Shown: positions 16,693 through 26,923, counted from the first letter of the stretch. The stretch: DNA of 64,000 nucleotides from Pelotomaculum propionicicum (GCF_004369225.1 NZ_QFFZ01000002.1:1-64000); one strand, 5' to 3'. The notes: generated by a model not told the origin, from the sequence alone. Program-made: numbers and translations.

Positions 16693-17577
16693 CTATACTT
16701 TCTCCGGTTTATTTTTCCCGAGTATGCCTGTCGGCCGTACCATCAAAACAATGATCAGGATGGCAAAAGCAATGGCATCTCTCAACTGGGTAGGCAGGTA
16801 GGCCGCTGTCAGAGTCTCAACCTGGCCCATGATCAGAGCGCCCAGCACCGCTCCCGGGACGATGCCAATCCCCCCTAAAACCGCTGCTGTGAAAGCTTTA
16901 AGGCCAGGCATTATGCCCATAAAGGGCTGGATCTGGGGATAGGCAATAGCAAAGAGAACACCGCCCGCGGCGGCCAGGGCGGAACCAATGGCAAAGGTCA
17001 CGGAGATCACGCTGTCAACGTTAACACCCATCAGACGGGCGGCGTCATGGTCAAAGGATACTGTGCGCATGGCCATACCGATTTTAGTACGATAAATCAT
17101 ATATTGGAGTAATAAAAGCATGATAATGACCACTACCGCAACCATGACCTGTATATTGTTAAATGTAACCCCGCCCAACACCCAGTGCACTTCTTCGAAC
17201 GGCCGCTGAACCACACGGTAATTCGGCCCAAAGACAAAGCGGAGGCTGCAGAAGTATTCTAAAAAAAGCGACACCCCTAAAGCACTGATCAGTACTGAAA
17301 TAGTCGGGGCGTAGCGGAGAGGGCGATACGCGATTTTTTCTATAACCACACCCAGTATCGCACATACAGCCATAGCCGTTATTACAGCCAGGGGCAGCGG
17401 CATGCCCCATTTGGCAAAGCCATAGTACCCTATGAAGGCTCCGACCATAAAAACGTCGCCGTGGGCAAAGTTGATCAGTTTAATTATACCGTAAACCATG
17501 GTATAGCCAAGAGCGATCAGGGCGTACATAAAACCAAGCTGCAGGCCGTTGATCACTTGATCAAGAAAGTGTTCCAA
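16693..17577 (-). CDS. livH: Branched-chain amino-acid ABC transporter permease LivH
   Basis: A 294-residue membrane permease. The N-terminal QLGFMYALIALGYTMVYGII and KLINFAHGDVFMVGAF blocks are hallmark LivH sequences. Eight or so hydrophobic helices follow. The TTG start is 10 bases behind GGGAG. A 135-base gap with a stable hairpin separates it from the binding-protein gene. Confidence 0.92.
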   Translation of the reverse strand: MEHFLDQVINGLQLGFMYALIALGYTMVYGIIKLINFAHGDVFMVGAFIGYYGFAKWGMPLPLAVITAMAVCAILGVVIEKIAYRPLRYAPTISVLISALGVSLFLEYFCSLRFVFGPNYRVVQRPFEEVHWVLGGVTFNNIQVMVAVVVIIMLLLLQYMIYRTKIGMAMRTVSFDHDAARLMGVNVDSVISVTFAIGSALAAAGGVLFAIAYPQIQPFMGIMPGLKAFTAAVLGGIGIVPGAVLGALIMGQVETLTAAYLPTQLRDAIAFAILIIVLMVRPTGILGKNKPEKV

Positions 17578-17616
17578 TAAAAGTCAACTCCCGAGAGCTT
17601 TTACCGTAGTTAATGA

Positions 17617-17645
17617 GGGAAGGGGGTGATATCACCCGCCTTCCC
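17617..17645 (-). repeat. Intercistronic hairpin between livK and livH
   Basis: GGGAAGG-GGGTGATATCACCC-CCTTCCC is almost fully self-complementary, without a T run. Such hairpins after a binding-protein gene usually protect the upstream mRNA and give more binding protein than permease. That function is inferred. Confidence 0.6.
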
Positions 17646-17712
17646 TATCGATAAAGCATGTATTTAACTTATACTAGGTGTCCGCAATCAATTGATTTAA
17701 AGTAATTCTACA

Positions 17713-18870
17713 TTATGGGTTTACTATAGTTACAAAATCATATTTTTTGGCGGCGTTAACTTTTAAGATCGTAACTGGCTTAGTCGGGTTGCCGTTTTGG
17801 TCAAAGGAAATTTTGCCGCTTATTGCAGGAAAGTCTTTGGTATCTTTCAAGATATCTTTAATTTTGGTGGTATCGTCGCTGTTAGCCTTGGCTATGGCAT
17901 TCAAAAGCAGTTTTGTCGCGTCATAAGCCAGAGCCGCTGTGAATTCCGGCGCTGTATTATACTTCGCTTTATACTTCTCTACAAATGCCTTGACCTCCGG
18001 CCTTGGGTCATCAGCGGAAAAGTGGTTGGTAAAATATGAACCGGCCATAGTGGCGTAGTCCAGGTCCGGGGAATCCCATCCGTCCCCGCCTAAGAAGATG
18101 GCGTTTATATTCTTCTGGCGGGCCTGCTGGCCGATTATGCTCACTTTCTGGTGGTAGTCAGGCAGGTAGAGCAGGTCCGGGCTTTTCGCGGCTATATTGG
18201 TGAGAACTGCCGAAAAGTCCTTATCGTCCTTAGAGTAGGCTTCAAAAGCGACAATTTCCCCACCGCCCTTGATAAATCCTTCTTTGAATTGGTTTGCCAG
18301 TCCGATGGTATAGTCGTTGGACTGGTCATAGAGCACTGCCGCTTTCTTTGCTTTCAAAGTATCGGTGGCAAATTTAGCGCCGACAGTCCCCTGCAGGGGG
18401 TCAATAAAACAGGCGCGGAAGACATATTCTTTGCGCTTGCCGTCTGCGACGGTGACTTTCTCGTTTGTCGCCGTATTGCTGATCATAATTACTTTATTGC
18501 TGTTGGCAATTTCTGAAGTCGGAATGGCTGGTTTGGTGGTTACAGGGCCGATGATAGCTTTCACTTTGTCAACGGAAACAAGCTTGGTGGCAACGTTGGT
18601 CCCCTCAGTCGGGTCATTCTTATCGTCAACTATAACAGTCTCAATCTTGTAGTCGCCGGCCTTGTATCCAGCTTCTTCAAGCGCCAGAAGAAAGCCGCTT
18701 TTGGTGTACTCTCCGTAGCTCTGCACATCGCCTGTCAGCGGAGCGGACAGACCAACTTTAATAACCTTTTCACCTGTTGCTGCCTGCTGTTTACTGCCGC
18801 AACCTGTCGCAACCAGTGCCAGTCCCAGCAGTAAAACCAACAGAACCAACAACCATTTGTTTTTTAACAC
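17713..18870 (-). CDS. livK: Branched-chain amino-acid ABC transporter substrate-binding lipoprotein
   Basis: A 385-residue lipoprotein. The signal ends in LVATGC with lipidated C24. The mature part is a type-I periplasmic-binding fold (KVGLSAPLTGDVQSYGEY at 41-58). It captures leucine, isoleucine, valine or a related ligand outside the membrane for LivHMGF; the exact ligand is not readable. The GTG start follows GGGGGAA. It is the first gene of the operon behind a 200-base leader. Confidence 0.92.
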   Translation of the reverse strand: MLKNKWLLVLLVLLLGLALVATGCGSKQQAATGEKVIKVGLSAPLTGDVQSYGEYTKSGFLLALEEAGYKAGDYKIETVIVDDKNDPTEGTNVATKLVSVDKVKAIIGPVTTKPAIPTSEIANSNKVIMISNTATNEKVTVADGKRKEYVFRACFIDPLQGTVGAKFATDTLKAKKAAVLYDQSNDYTIGLANQFKEGFIKGGGEIVAFEAYSKDDKDFSAVLTNIAAKSPDLLYLPDYHQKVSIIGQQARQKNINAIFLGGDGWDSPDLDYATMAGSYFTNHFSADDPRPEVKAFVEKYKAKYNTAPEFTAALAYDATKLLLNAIAKANSDDTTKIKDILKDTKDFPAISGKISFDQNGNPTKPVTILKVNAAKKYDFVTIVNP

Positions 18871-19303
18871 TAAAATTCCCCCTTAATCTTCAAACATTTT
18901 TGCAGGATCCATTTCTTCCTCTGGTTCCGGTTAATACATAAGTGCCGCCCCGAGAAAGGCAATAGCTGGAAGCGCTACCACCTCCTAACATAAATTTTAA
19001 TTAATTAAGAAAAAAATTGTGGTAATTTTGAATTCGTCACCGCAAAGGATTTCCCTTTTTTTTTGCTTCTTTTGTACAACTAAAATTATACGAACAATGT
19101 ACTGGTATATGTAACTGGTGGTAATTATTGTTACCTGATTTTCAATTCTGCCTTAATCAGATCACTCATAATTATTTCTTAAAGGAAAGTTGCATAACTC
19201 AGATCTGTCAAAAAAAGGACTTTACCTGTAAATGGCGAAGATTTCTAGTTACGCGCAATTTCCATTATACAGGTTAAAACGCTTCTAAATAAGCCATAAG
19301 GGT
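18871..19303. promoter_or_regulatory. livK leader and divergent promoter region
   Basis: On the minus strand TTACAT (19114-19109), an 18-base spacer and TATAAT (19090-19085) form a likely promoter for livK. The leader contains AGGAGGTGGTAGC at about 18985 and a possible 16-codon hydrophobic open frame, but no leucine/valine attenuation peptide and no known riboswitch. The plus promoter of the L,D-transpeptidase must also lie here; I could not fix it. Confidence 0.45.
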
Positions 19304-20620
19304 GTGATACCTATTTTTAAGCCCAGGCTTATACTCATATTGACAGTCATACAGCTGGCCTTTTTGCTTGCATTTCCGCAGGTGGCGCTGACTGAGCCAA
19401 GAGTATTGATAAACAAGGGGACAAACCAGCTGGCTTTGTTTGAAAACGGTTATCTTCTGGATGTTTTCCCGGTTGCCACAGGGCGCCAGCCGCAGTTTAC
19501 ACCGGAGGGTGACTGGCGGGTGGTAGTCAAACTTGTCTATCCCGCCTGGCGGCACCCTGATGGCGGCCCGCTTATTCCCGGTGGCGTGCCGGAAAACCCG
19601 CTGGGTCCCCGCTGGCTGGGAATTAACGCGCTGGGTACAAGCGGCAGCAACTACGGCGTGCACGGCAACAATGCCCCTTATTCTATTGGGACCTACGCCT
19701 CTTCCGGCTGTGTCAGGATGTACAATGACGATATTGTCTGGCTGTACGAACGTATTCCGGTTGGCACAGAAGTTGAAATAGTCAACAATGACCAGGATTT
19801 GGCGGCTCTCAAGAAATACGACCATGTCACCGTCAATGACATTGAACCTGAATTCCCTCCTCACCTGGGGCTAATACAGGCGGGAAAGGTTGCTTACCTG
19901 CCTGTGCGGCAGATTGTCTCATACCTGGGCTACCGCGTGATCTGGGATGACTCCGCTGATACACTGCTTGTTTCAAGCATTGAACGGGAAGTACTGATCA
20001 AACCCGGCAGCAGGTTTGTCACGGTAAACACCAAAACCTACGAGGCCGGTGACGCACCTTTTTTGCTGGATGACATGACCTATGTTCCCGACTATTATTT
20101 TAAGAACTTTTTTGGTTTTGAAAACAGCATTGGGGAAGGAAGCAGAACCCTGGCTCTGAGAGCCCCAGTAGACCCGAACGGAGGGCGGGTGGTTAAATAC
20201 AACTTGGCGATACAGTTCAACGGCAAGCCTTTCAACTTGCCTGAATCCTTGTCCACTCTTAAAGACGGCCAAAACTTGCTGGTGCCGCTCCGTCCGTTCT
20301 GCGCCGCCGCCGGCGCGACGGTTGGCTGGAATGATGAAATGAAAACGGTTGAAATAAAACTAAAGGATAAGCAGGTTTCAATTCCCGTTAACGGAAGCCC
20401 GTCCAGAGTCAACGGAGTTGTTGTAGAGACCCCGGCCAACATTTTTATACACAACGGCACATCTTACCTGAACCTCAGTTTCCTGGACAGTGTTTTTGGC
20501 TTTAGTTCGGAACTTTCGGAACAAACGCGTACTTTAAAGATATCAACAGCTAAAAATGCCCAGGTGGTATTTCGTCTTTTGCCGTCGGCCCAGCTGTCTT
20601 TAAGAATGACGGGCCTTTAG
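19304..20620 (+). CDS. Exported L,D-transpeptidase (YkuD) with copper-amine-oxidase-like domains
   Basis: A 438-residue exported wall enzyme. An N-terminal hydrophobic signal lies at about 8-30. The YkuD domain covers about 32-165, with the catalytic HG (H120) and SSGCVRM (C136) motif. Two segments follow that resemble copper amine oxidase N-terminal (stalk) domains (about 175-260 and 300-420, with YLPVRQIVSYLGYRVIWDDS and LVPLRPFCAAAGATVGWNDE). It should make 3-3 cross-links or attach proteins to peptidoglycan. The GTG start is in GGGTGTG. The stop overlaps that of the converging CDF gene by four bases. Confidence 0.88.
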   Translation: MIPIFKPRLILILTVIQLAFLLAFPQVALTEPRVLINKGTNQLALFENGYLLDVFPVATGRQPQFTPEGDWRVVVKLVYPAWRHPDGGPLIPGGVPENPLGPRWLGINALGTSGSNYGVHGNNAPYSIGTYASSGCVRMYNDDIVWLYERIPVGTEVEIVNNDQDLAALKKYDHVTVNDIEPEFPPHLGLIQAGKVAYLPVRQIVSYLGYRVIWDDSADTLLVSSIEREVLIKPGSRFVTVNTKTYEAGDAPFLLDDMTYVPDYYFKNFFGFENSIGEGSRTLALRAPVDPNGGRVVKYNLAIQFNGKPFNLPESLSTLKDGQNLLVPLRPFCAAAGATVGWNDEMKTVEIKLKDKQVSIPVNGSPSRVNGVVVETPANIFIHNGTSYLNLSFLDSVFGFSSELSEQTRTLKISTAKNAQVVFRLLPSAQLSLRMTGL

Positions 20621-21567
20621 GCTTTGCCCCACTGTCTTTCCTTGTCATCCGCTATTACCGCGATATGGGCGTAAGGTATTTCCTTAAATCTTGCTTTGAC
20701 CATCCTTTTTACACAGAAGCCGATATCGTCACAGTCCTCAAGCTTGGTCTTCTCATCAGCCTCCACCACCATCTCAACCAGGTAATTGTTCGGGCCTACA
20801 CACATAGAACGCACGTTGTGGATGTCTATCACCCCGGGTATGGTCATGACAAAATCCCCGACTTCTTTAATCAGGGCCGGATCCGCTGACTCGCCCAGGA
20901 TCGCTGAAGCGTTTTCCTTGGCGGTGCCGAAACCGATGAAAAAGAGTAAAATCCCGATGAGAATGGAAGCGGCGCCGTCAAAAATAATATTCCCTGTCGC
21001 CTGTGCCAGCAGGATGGCCGCTCCCGCAACGATCAGCCCCAAAAGGGCCGCGGTATCCTCCAGGAAGATAAAACGGGTGGCCGGTGTGGATTTAGCCAAT
21101 AATGGTAAAACGCGGGTGATCTTCTTCAGACCATGCGCTGCTTCCCCGGCCTCGGTCAATATGGCGCTGGTGGCCATATAGAAGGAGTAACATTCAAACA
21201 ATATGCTGAGGGCGATAATGATCAGGTTTATACTGACATGCTCTAACGGCTCGGGGTGCACGATTTTCAAAATACCCCCGTAGATGGAGAGCGCTCCTCC
21301 GATGAAAAGCATGCCCAGGCTGGCGATAAAACTCCAGAAAAAGACCCTTTTGCCGTGGCCAAACTGGTAGCGGTCATCGCTGGGCCTTTGCGACTGCCTG
21401 ATCCCGATCAGGAGAAAGAAACCGTTAGCCCAGTCCCCCAGGGAATGTTTGAACTCCGCCATCATGGAAGCGCTGCCGCTTAACACCGCCCCTACCAGTT
21501 TCATGGAGGCAATCAGCCCGTTCGCCACCAATGCGGCCTTGATCGCCGACTCACTGTTATGCGACAC
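20617..21567 (-). CDS. Cation diffusion facilitator (CDF) family transporter
   Basis: A 316-residue membrane protein of the zinc/manganese/iron efflux family, antiporting divalent metal for protons. A TM region spans about 10-215. The metal-site motif in helix II reads HSLGDWANG, and a second site is in FLEDTAALLG, where the classical HxxxD becomes ExxxD, as in ZIP-type FieF relatives. A cytoplasmic C-terminal domain carries DIHNVRSM. I chose the GTG at 21567, just after GGGAGGAAT; the ATG at 21582 would overlap the ribosome site. Confidence 0.87.
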   Translation of the reverse strand: MSHNSESAIKAALVANGLIASMKLVGAVLSGSASMMAEFKHSLGDWANGFFLLIGIRQSQRPSDDRYQFGHGKRVFFWSFIASLGMLFIGGALSIYGGILKIVHPEPLEHVSINLIIIALSILFECYSFYMATSAILTEAGEAAHGLKKITRVLPLLAKSTPATRFIFLEDTAALLGLIVAGAAILLAQATGNIIFDGAASILIGILLFFIGFGTAKENASAILGESADPALIKEVGDFVMTIPGVIDIHNVRSMCVGPNNYLVEMVVEADEKTKLEDCDDIGFCVKRMVKARFKEIPYAHIAVIADDKERQWGKA

Positions 21568-21667
21568 GTATATTCCTCCCATGTCAAAACTGCTTATATA
21601 ATAACAAAGGGGAGGCTTTAGGACAAGTTTGCTTCAAAGCCCCCGAAACTTTTGTCATTACATTATT

Positions 21668-21701
21668 AACAAGCCTGATTTCCATACGGATCAGGCTTGT
21701 T
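21668..21701. repeat. Perfect 12-bp inverted repeat between CDF and AOR operon
   Basis: AACAAGCCTGAT and ATCAGGCTTGTT flank TTCCATACGG. There is no clear T tract. It sits between two divergent promoters and could be a bidirectional terminator or an operator. The rest of 21568-21923 has no gene or known riboswitch that I can assign. Confidence 0.5.
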
Positions 21702-21923
21702 GTATTAAATAATAATTATTTTTAATAAATTGTTAATGACTCAGAAACAATTGTTTGTTATTGTATTTATAGTTAACTTAATAAGCCAAACTATCCTGGC
21801 AGGGGAAGGAGGGAAGCGCTGCATACATAAAAATAGATGAGCTGCTATGAAAGCCACCAAAGTCAGAAGTCCACGAAGGAGGTGTCACTGGCGCTGTCTA
21901 AATACGGTGTCCAGGAAAAAGGC

Positions 21924-22400
21924 ATGAGCAAAATACTGATGGTTTCACCGGAAAAGTGCATTGGTTGCAGAAGTTGTGAATTAATCTGTTCTTTTGTCAA
22001 GACAAATGAATTCAACCCCAAAAACGCCGCGGTTACAGTTCTTGCTTATGATGAGGCAGCTATCGCCGTACCGATGATGTGTATGCAGTGTGAAAACCCG
22101 TCCTGTATGAAAGTATGTCCGGTAGGCGCTATTGAATTTAAAACTACTGGAGCAGTTGTGATTAACGAAGATAAATGTATCGGATGCAAGATGTGCTTAA
22201 GCGCCTGCCCTCTGGGGAATATCGTCTTTGACGCCGGGAACAGAAAAATGGTGAAGTGTGATCTTTGCGGCGGAGTTCCTAAATGCGCTTATATTTGTCC
22301 CTCGGGAACTATTGAATACAAGGAGGCAACCTCTACCAACCTGAATAAAAAGAAACTTATCGCCGAAAAGTTCAAGGAAGTATTCGGGGAGGTGCAGTAA
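21924..22400 (+). CDS. Polyferredoxin subunit of aldehyde oxidoreductase (AorA/HycB-like)
   Basis: A 158-residue electron-transfer protein. Four Cys clusters are visible: CIGCRSCELIC, CMQCENPSCMKVC, CIGCKMCLSAC and CDLCGGVPKCAYIC, fitting four [4Fe-4S] centres. I chose the ATG at 21924 (MSKILMVSPEKC) after AGGA; the frame extends upstream to 21837 without a good ribosome site. It is three bases before the aldehyde oxidoreductase gene and likely passes electrons from it to the NuoF-like subunit. Confidence 0.88.
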   Translation: MSKILMVSPEKCIGCRSCELICSFVKTNEFNPKNAAVTVLAYDEAAIAVPMMCMQCENPSCMKVCPVGAIEFKTTGAVVINEDKCIGCKMCLSACPLGNIVFDAGNRKMVKCDLCGGVPKCAYICPSGTIEYKEATSTNLNKKKLIAEKFKEVFGEVQ

Positions 22401-22403
22401 ATA

Positions 22404-24203
22404 ATGTTTGGCTGGATGGGAACAATTCTCCGTGTTAATTTAACAGATGGAACGATAAAAAAAGAACCGTTAAACAAAAATGACGCCTGCCTTTACCTGG
22501 GGGGACGGGGCTTGGGCACCAAGATCATGATGGATGAGGTCGACCCTCAGGTAGATCCCCTGAGCCCTGAGAACAAGCTTATTTTTATGACCGGCCCTTT
22601 GACCGGGACCGCGGCCGCGTGCCCGGGCAGATACGAAGTAATCTCTAAAGCCCCTTTAACCGGCTCCATAGGCGCGTCTAATTCCGGCGGGCATTTTGGC
22701 CCCGAATTAAAGTATGCCGGTTATGACGGTATTATATTCGAGGGCAAGGCGGAAAAACCAGTTTACCTGAGTATCAACAATGATGAAGTGAGTTTAAAAA
22801 GTGCTGTGTCCCTTTGGGGTAAAACCGTTTTTGAAACAACCGATGAGTTGCTCAAAGCAACCTCCGAGGACGCCAGGGTCACATGCATTGGCCCGGCGGG
22901 AGAAAAGCTTGTTAAGTTTGCCACCGTTATGAACGACAAGCACCGAGCGGCCGGAAGGTCCGGCCTGGGAGCAGTTATGGGGTCAAAGAACCTCAAAGCA
23001 GTGGTGGTCCGGGGAACAAAATCTATCCAGGTGGCCAACCCAGAGGAGTTTATTAAGGCTTGCTGGGACGCCAGGAGGAAGCTGAAAGCCCACCCCGTTA
23101 CAGGTACAGGCCTGGGTGCTTACGGAACCGAAATACTTGTCAACATTTTGAACCAGTCCGGCGCCCTTCCTACCCGGAACTGGCAGGAAAGCTCTTTTGA
23201 ACACGCCGACGAAACCAGCGGCGAGACGCTGGCGGCAAAATATCTTGTGCGCAACAAGGGCTGCTTTGGCTGCTCCATCGGCTGCGGCCGGGTGACCAGG
23301 ATTCCGGACGGCCCGTTCAAAGGATTCGGGGAAGGTCCTGAATATGAAGCAGGCTGGTCACTGGGCGCGGACTGCGGTGTAAGAGACCTGGCAGCTATTT
23401 GCAAGGCCAATTTCATCTGCAACGAATTGGGGTTTGACCCTATTACCATGGGATCTACGATTGCCTGCGCCATGGAAATGTACGAAAAGGGGATCCTGGC
23501 CAAAGAAGAGCTGGGGAGAGACCTGAACTTCGGTGACGCTGAAGGCATTGTGGAATTTACCAGGTTGACCGGTTTGAGAGAAGGGTTTGGAGATAAAATG
23601 GCGGAAGGCTCCTTCCGGTTGGCTTCTATGTACGGACACCCTGAGCTGTCCATGACTGTAAAGAAACAGGAAATGCCGGCTTATGACGGCAGGGGCGTGC
23701 AGGGCATGGGCCTCGAGTATGCCACTTCCAACCGCGGCGGCTGCCATGTCAGAGGCTACCTTACTTCTCCGGAGATACTTGGTATACCCCAGAAACTCGA
23801 CCCGCTGGTCACAACTGATAAAGCCATGTGGCTTAAGATATTCCAGGATCTGACGGCAGTTGTCGATTCAGCGAACATTTGCCTGTTTTCCACCTTTGCA
23901 ATCGGCCTCCCGGAAATTTCCTCAATGCTCAGAACAGCCCTGGGCTGGGATTGCACCGATGAGGAAATCCTTAAGATCGGTGAGCGCATCTGGAATCTTG
24001 AAAAGCTTTTCAATCTTAAGGCCGGCTTTACTAAAGCGGATGACAGACTGCCCGACAGGCTTCTGAAAGAACAGGTGAAAAAAGGGCCGGCAAAAGGTAA
24101 GGTTGTCGAGCTTGATGTCATGCTGACGGAGTATTACGCTTTGAGAGGCTGGGATACGGAAGGCATACCAACTGATGAAAAATTAAAAGAACTTTCCCTA
24201 TAG
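22404..24203 (+). CDS. Tungsten-type aldehyde:ferredoxin oxidoreductase
   Basis: A 599-residue catalytic subunit of the AOR family, which oxidises aldehydes to acids or reduces acids at a tungsten bis-pyranopterin site. The four [4Fe-4S] ligands are C287, C290, C294 ([11 protein letters not shown]) and C493 (ANICLF), nearly the same numbering as the characterised Pyrococcus enzyme. The N-terminus has [10 protein letters not shown] and TGPLTGT motifs of the pterin-binding domain. GGAGGTG precedes the ATG. With the polyferredoxin and NuoEFG-like genes it resembles the AorABC NAD-linked type. A BamB-type benzoyl-CoA reductase is a less likely alternative. Confidence 0.92.
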   Translation: MFGWMGTILRVNLTDGTIKKEPLNKNDACLYLGGRGLGTKIMMDEVDPQVDPLSPENKLIFMTGPLTGTAAACPGRYEVISKAPLTGSIGASNSGGHFGPELKYAGYDGIIFEGKAEKPVYLSINNDEVSLKSAVSLWGKTVFETTDELLKATSEDARVTCIGPAGEKLVKFATVMNDKHRAAGRSGLGAVMGSKNLKAVVVRGTKSIQVANPEEFIKACWDARRKLKAHPVTGTGLGAYGTEILVNILNQSGALPTRNWQESSFEHADETSGETLAAKYLVRNKGCFGCSIGCGRVTRIPDGPFKGFGEGPEYEAGWSLGADCGVRDLAAICKANFICNELGFDPITMGSTIACAMEMYEKGILAKEELGRDLNFGDAEGIVEFTRLTGLREGFGDKMAEGSFRLASMYGHPELSMTVKKQEMPAYDGRGVQGMGLEYATSNRGGCHVRGYLTSPEILGIPQKLDPLVTTDKAMWLKIFQDLTAVVDSANICLFSTFAIGLPEISSMLRTALGWDCTDEEILKIGERIWNLEKLFNLKAGFTKADDRLPDRLLKEQVKKGPAKGKVVELDVMLTEYYALRGWDTEGIPTDEKLKELSL

Positions 24204-24300
24204 ACTAATTGAAAGACCTTGTGTTTTAATCTGTAAGTTGCCGGTGGTAAAGCTGCCGGCAGCTTGCATATTCGTTCATTTATCAGTCGGGGTGATGTTT

Positions 24301-24570
24301 ATGAAAGTTATGTTCTTTGCCTACATCAGGGATTACACCGGAACTAAAGAAACTTATTATCAACACTGTCAAACCCTTAAAGAGCTGTTGGAAAAGCTGT
24401 CCGATCAATACGGCGAAAAGTTCCGGGCTAAAATATTTCAGGGGGAAAACCTTGGCCCGGAGATTATCATCCTTGTAAACGGGAGGCATGTGGAGCATCT
24501 GGCCGGGTTGGCCACAAAGCTTAATGAATATGATGAGATTTCCATTTTTCCGGTAGTAGCCGGAGGTTAA
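24301..24570 (+). CDS. MoaD/ThiS-like sulfur-carrier protein
   Basis: An 89-residue ubiquitin-like protein ending in VVAGG, the double-glycine tail that carries a thiocarboxylate for dithiolene (pterin cofactor) synthesis. I start at the ATG at 24301, five bases after GGGGTGA. Its position inside the AOR operon suggests dedicated supply of the tungsten pterin cofactor, as seen in other AOR clusters. Confidence 0.88.
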   Translation: MKVMFFAYIRDYTGTKETYYQHCQTLKELLEKLSDQYGEKFRAKIFQGENLGPEIIILVNGRHVEHLAGLATKLNEYDEISIFPVVAGG

Positions 24571-24617
24571 AAGGATCAGGCCTGTGGACTGGTGACTGAA
24601 ACGAAAGGATGAAAAAT

Positions 24618-25109
24618 ATGACAGTGGAGAAGAACTCTCAAAGAATTCTCTCATATACCCGGGATGTCATGGCAGGTTATCCGCGGGAACAAAGATTTAC
24701 ACTGGCCATGCTTCAGGACATACAAAAGAAATATAAATATATTCCCAGAGAGTCACTGGAACAGCTTTCCGATCACCTTGGCGTCCCTCTAAGCAAGCTG
24801 TACAGCATAGCTACTTTTTATAAAGCTTTAAGCCTGCAGCCAAAGGGGGACCACGTTATAAGAGTCTGTGACGGCACAGCCTGTCATATACGGTCCTCCA
24901 TGGTTATTGTTGACGAGTTGGCGAAAATTCTCATGATTAAGCCCGGGGAAACCACCAGTGACGGCAAGTTTTCCCTTGAAACGGTAAACTGTCTCGGTTC
25001 CTGCGCCATGGCCCCGGCTATGGTTATAGATGAAACATATTACGGCAAGGTTACACCCTCCAGGACAAGGGAAATTTTGAACGAATACGGGGGTGTGGAC
25101 TGTGAGTGA
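24618..25109 (+). CDS. NuoE/HndA-like [2Fe-2S] subunit
   Basis: A 163-residue thioredoxin-fold ferredoxin. Four cysteines bind [2Fe-2S]: CDGTAC and CLGSC. The N-terminal helical part (YIPRESLEQLSDHLGVPLSK) is typical of the NuoE family. The start is the ATG at 24618 or 24609. It overlaps the next gene by a few bases (the downstream GTG lies inside the last codons). It links the flavin subunit to the electron chain. Confidence 0.9.
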   Translation: MTVEKNSQRILSYTRDVMAGYPREQRFTLAMLQDIQKKYKYIPRESLEQLSDHLGVPLSKLYSIATFYKALSLQPKGDHVIRVCDGTACHIRSSMVIVDELAKILMIKPGETTSDGKFSLETVNCLGSCAMAPAMVIDETYYGKVTPSRTREILNEYGGVDCE

Positions 25110-26910
25110 AAGCAACCGGCCGAAACGGACAATCCTGGTCTGCTGCGGGACAGGCTGTCTGGCCAACCACAGCCTGAAAATATACCATAAACTCAAAGAA
25201 CTTATCACTAAAGCTGGTGTTGACGTTGCTGTTGAGACATACATCAAAACCACAGGCTGCAATGGCTTGTGTGAAAAAGGCCCTATTGTCAAAATAACGC
25301 CGGATGATATCGCCTATTTTAAAGTCAAAGAGAGTGATGTTGAAGAAATCTTTGAAAAAACCATTCTTCAGGGCGAGGTCATCAACCGGCTGCTGTACCT
25401 CGACAGCGTAACCGGTAAAAGATTCAAATCCCACAAAGAAAATGATTTTTACAAGCGGCAGATGAAGATAGCGCTCAGAAATATAGGCGAAATCGACCCG
25501 GCGGATATCTTTGATTATATCGAAAGAGGAGGCTACGAATCTCTCAAAAAAGCACTGTTCACCATGACTCCGGAGAGTATTATCGAAGAAGTTGTCAAAT
25601 CGGGCTTGAGAGGCAGAGGCGGGGCCGGTTTCCCAACCGGGCGCAAGTGGAAACAATGTGCTGGCTACAATAATTATCCGAAATATGTTCTTTGCAACGG
25701 CGACGAAGGAGACCCGGGAGCGTTTATGGACCGGAGCATCATGGAGGGTGACCCGCACAGCATTATTGAAGGCATGGCCATTTGCGCTTACGCCCTTGGT
25801 TCAAATACAGGTTTTGCCTATATCCGCGATGAGTACGCCCTGGCGGTAAAAAACATGTCCAATGCCATTAATAAAGCAAAAGAAGCCAAGTTCCTGGGCG
25901 AAAATATTCTTGGCAGCGGGTTTAATTTTGACATTCAGATCGTCCGGGGCGGTGGTGCTTTTGTCTGTGGTGAATCCACTGCTTTGATGTCTTCCATCGA
26001 AGGTAAAGTAGGAGAGCCAAGGGCCAAGTATATTCGCTCAGTGGAAAAAGGTCTGTGGGGCCAGCCTACGGTTCTGAATAATGTGGAAACCTGGGCCAAT
26101 ATACCTGTTATTATTGAAAAGGGCGGCGAGTGGTACAGCGGCATCGGAGCCCCCAAAAGTACCGGTACAAAGGTATTCTCTCTGGTCGGCAAGATCAGGA
26201 ACACCGGTCTGGTGGAAGTGCCGATGGGGATTGCGCTAAGGGAATTGATCTTTGACATCGGAGGTGGAATTACCGCGGGGAGAAAGTTCAAGGCAGTGCA
26301 AACCGGCGGTCCGTCCGGTGGCTGCATCCCCGAGAGCTTGCTGGACCTGAACGTGGATTTTGACTCTTTAACCAAAGCAGGATCCATGATGGGCTCCGGC
26401 GGAATGATTGTTATGGACGAGCGGACCTGCATGGTTGATGTGGCCAGGTACTATCTGAACTTCCTCGCCGAGGAATCCTGCGGCAAATGCCTCCCCTGCC
26501 GGGAAGGCATCAAAAGAATGCTGGAGATTCTAAACAGTATCTGCGCTGGTAAAGGGCTTGCCGGGGATATAGAACTATTGCAGGAAATCTGCGCAACGGT
26601 CAGCGAGGCATCCCTCTGCGCCCTGGGCAAAAGCGCCCCCAACCCGGTCGTCACTACCATACACTATTTTGAGGATGAATACCTGGCTCATATCCGGGAT
26701 AAAAGGTGCCCGGCCGGTGTATGCAAGGAACTGACAACTTATTATATTGACCCGGAAAACTGTAAAGGTTGCGGGCTTTGCCTGAAGAATTGTCCGGCCG
26801 GGGCTGTTTCCGGCCAACCTAAATCCTGGCACAGTATCGATCAGAAGTTGTGCATCAAATGCGGCAACTGCATTGACAATTGCAAGTTCCATGCGGTTAA
26901 AATCAGGTAG
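25102..26910 (+). CDS. NuoF-like NAD(H)-binding flavin/Fe-S subunit
   Basis: A 602-residue subunit, longer than classical NuoF. Residues about 1-95 form a thioredoxin-like [2Fe-2S] domain (CCGTGC, CNGLC). The FMN/NADH domain follows with GLRGRGGAGFPTGRKW and CNGDEGDPGAFMDRS. The [4Fe-4S] motif ESCGKCLPCREG comes next, and the C-terminus adds two ferredoxin clusters (CKGCGLCLKNCP, CIKCGNCIDNC). This layout is that of HndC/HymB-like subunits of electron-bifurcating enzymes and of AorC. It should exchange electrons with NAD. Start: GTG at 25102. Confidence 0.92.
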   Translation: MSESNRPKRTILVCCGTGCLANHSLKIYHKLKELITKAGVDVAVETYIKTTGCNGLCEKGPIVKITPDDIAYFKVKESDVEEIFEKTILQGEVINRLLYLDSVTGKRFKSHKENDFYKRQMKIALRNIGEIDPADIFDYIERGGYESLKKALFTMTPESIIEEVVKSGLRGRGGAGFPTGRKWKQCAGYNNYPKYVLCNGDEGDPGAFMDRSIMEGDPHSIIEGMAICAYALGSNTGFAYIRDEYALAVKNMSNAINKAKEAKFLGENILGSGFNFDIQIVRGGGAFVCGESTALMSSIEGKVGEPRAKYIRSVEKGLWGQPTVLNNVETWANIPVIIEKGGEWYSGIGAPKSTGTKVFSLVGKIRNTGLVEVPMGIALRELIFDIGGGITAGRKFKAVQTGGPSGGCIPESLLDLNVDFDSLTKAGSMMGSGGMIVMDERTCMVDVARYYLNFLAEESCGKCLPCREGIKRMLEILNSICAGKGLAGDIELLQEICATVSEASLCALGKSAPNPVVTTIHYFEDEYLAHIRDKRCPAGVCKELTTYYIDPENCKGCGLCLKNCPAGAVSGQPKSWHSIDQKLCIKCGNCIDNCKFHAVKIR

Positions 26911-26923
26911 GGAGGTGTATTAC

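Noticed and set aside
18897-19000. Attenuator leader peptide for livK
   Set aside because: Short open frames exist but lack runs of leucine, isoleucine or valine codons and a clear attenuator.
21700-21923. Molybdenum/tungsten cofactor riboswitch before the AOR operon
   Set aside because: Some GC-rich blocks look suggestive but the conserved core could not be matched.
22404-24203. BamB-type benzoyl-CoA reductase
   Set aside because: Length and Cys spacing fit general aldehyde oxidoreductases better and no other aromatic-pathway gene is near; not fully excluded.
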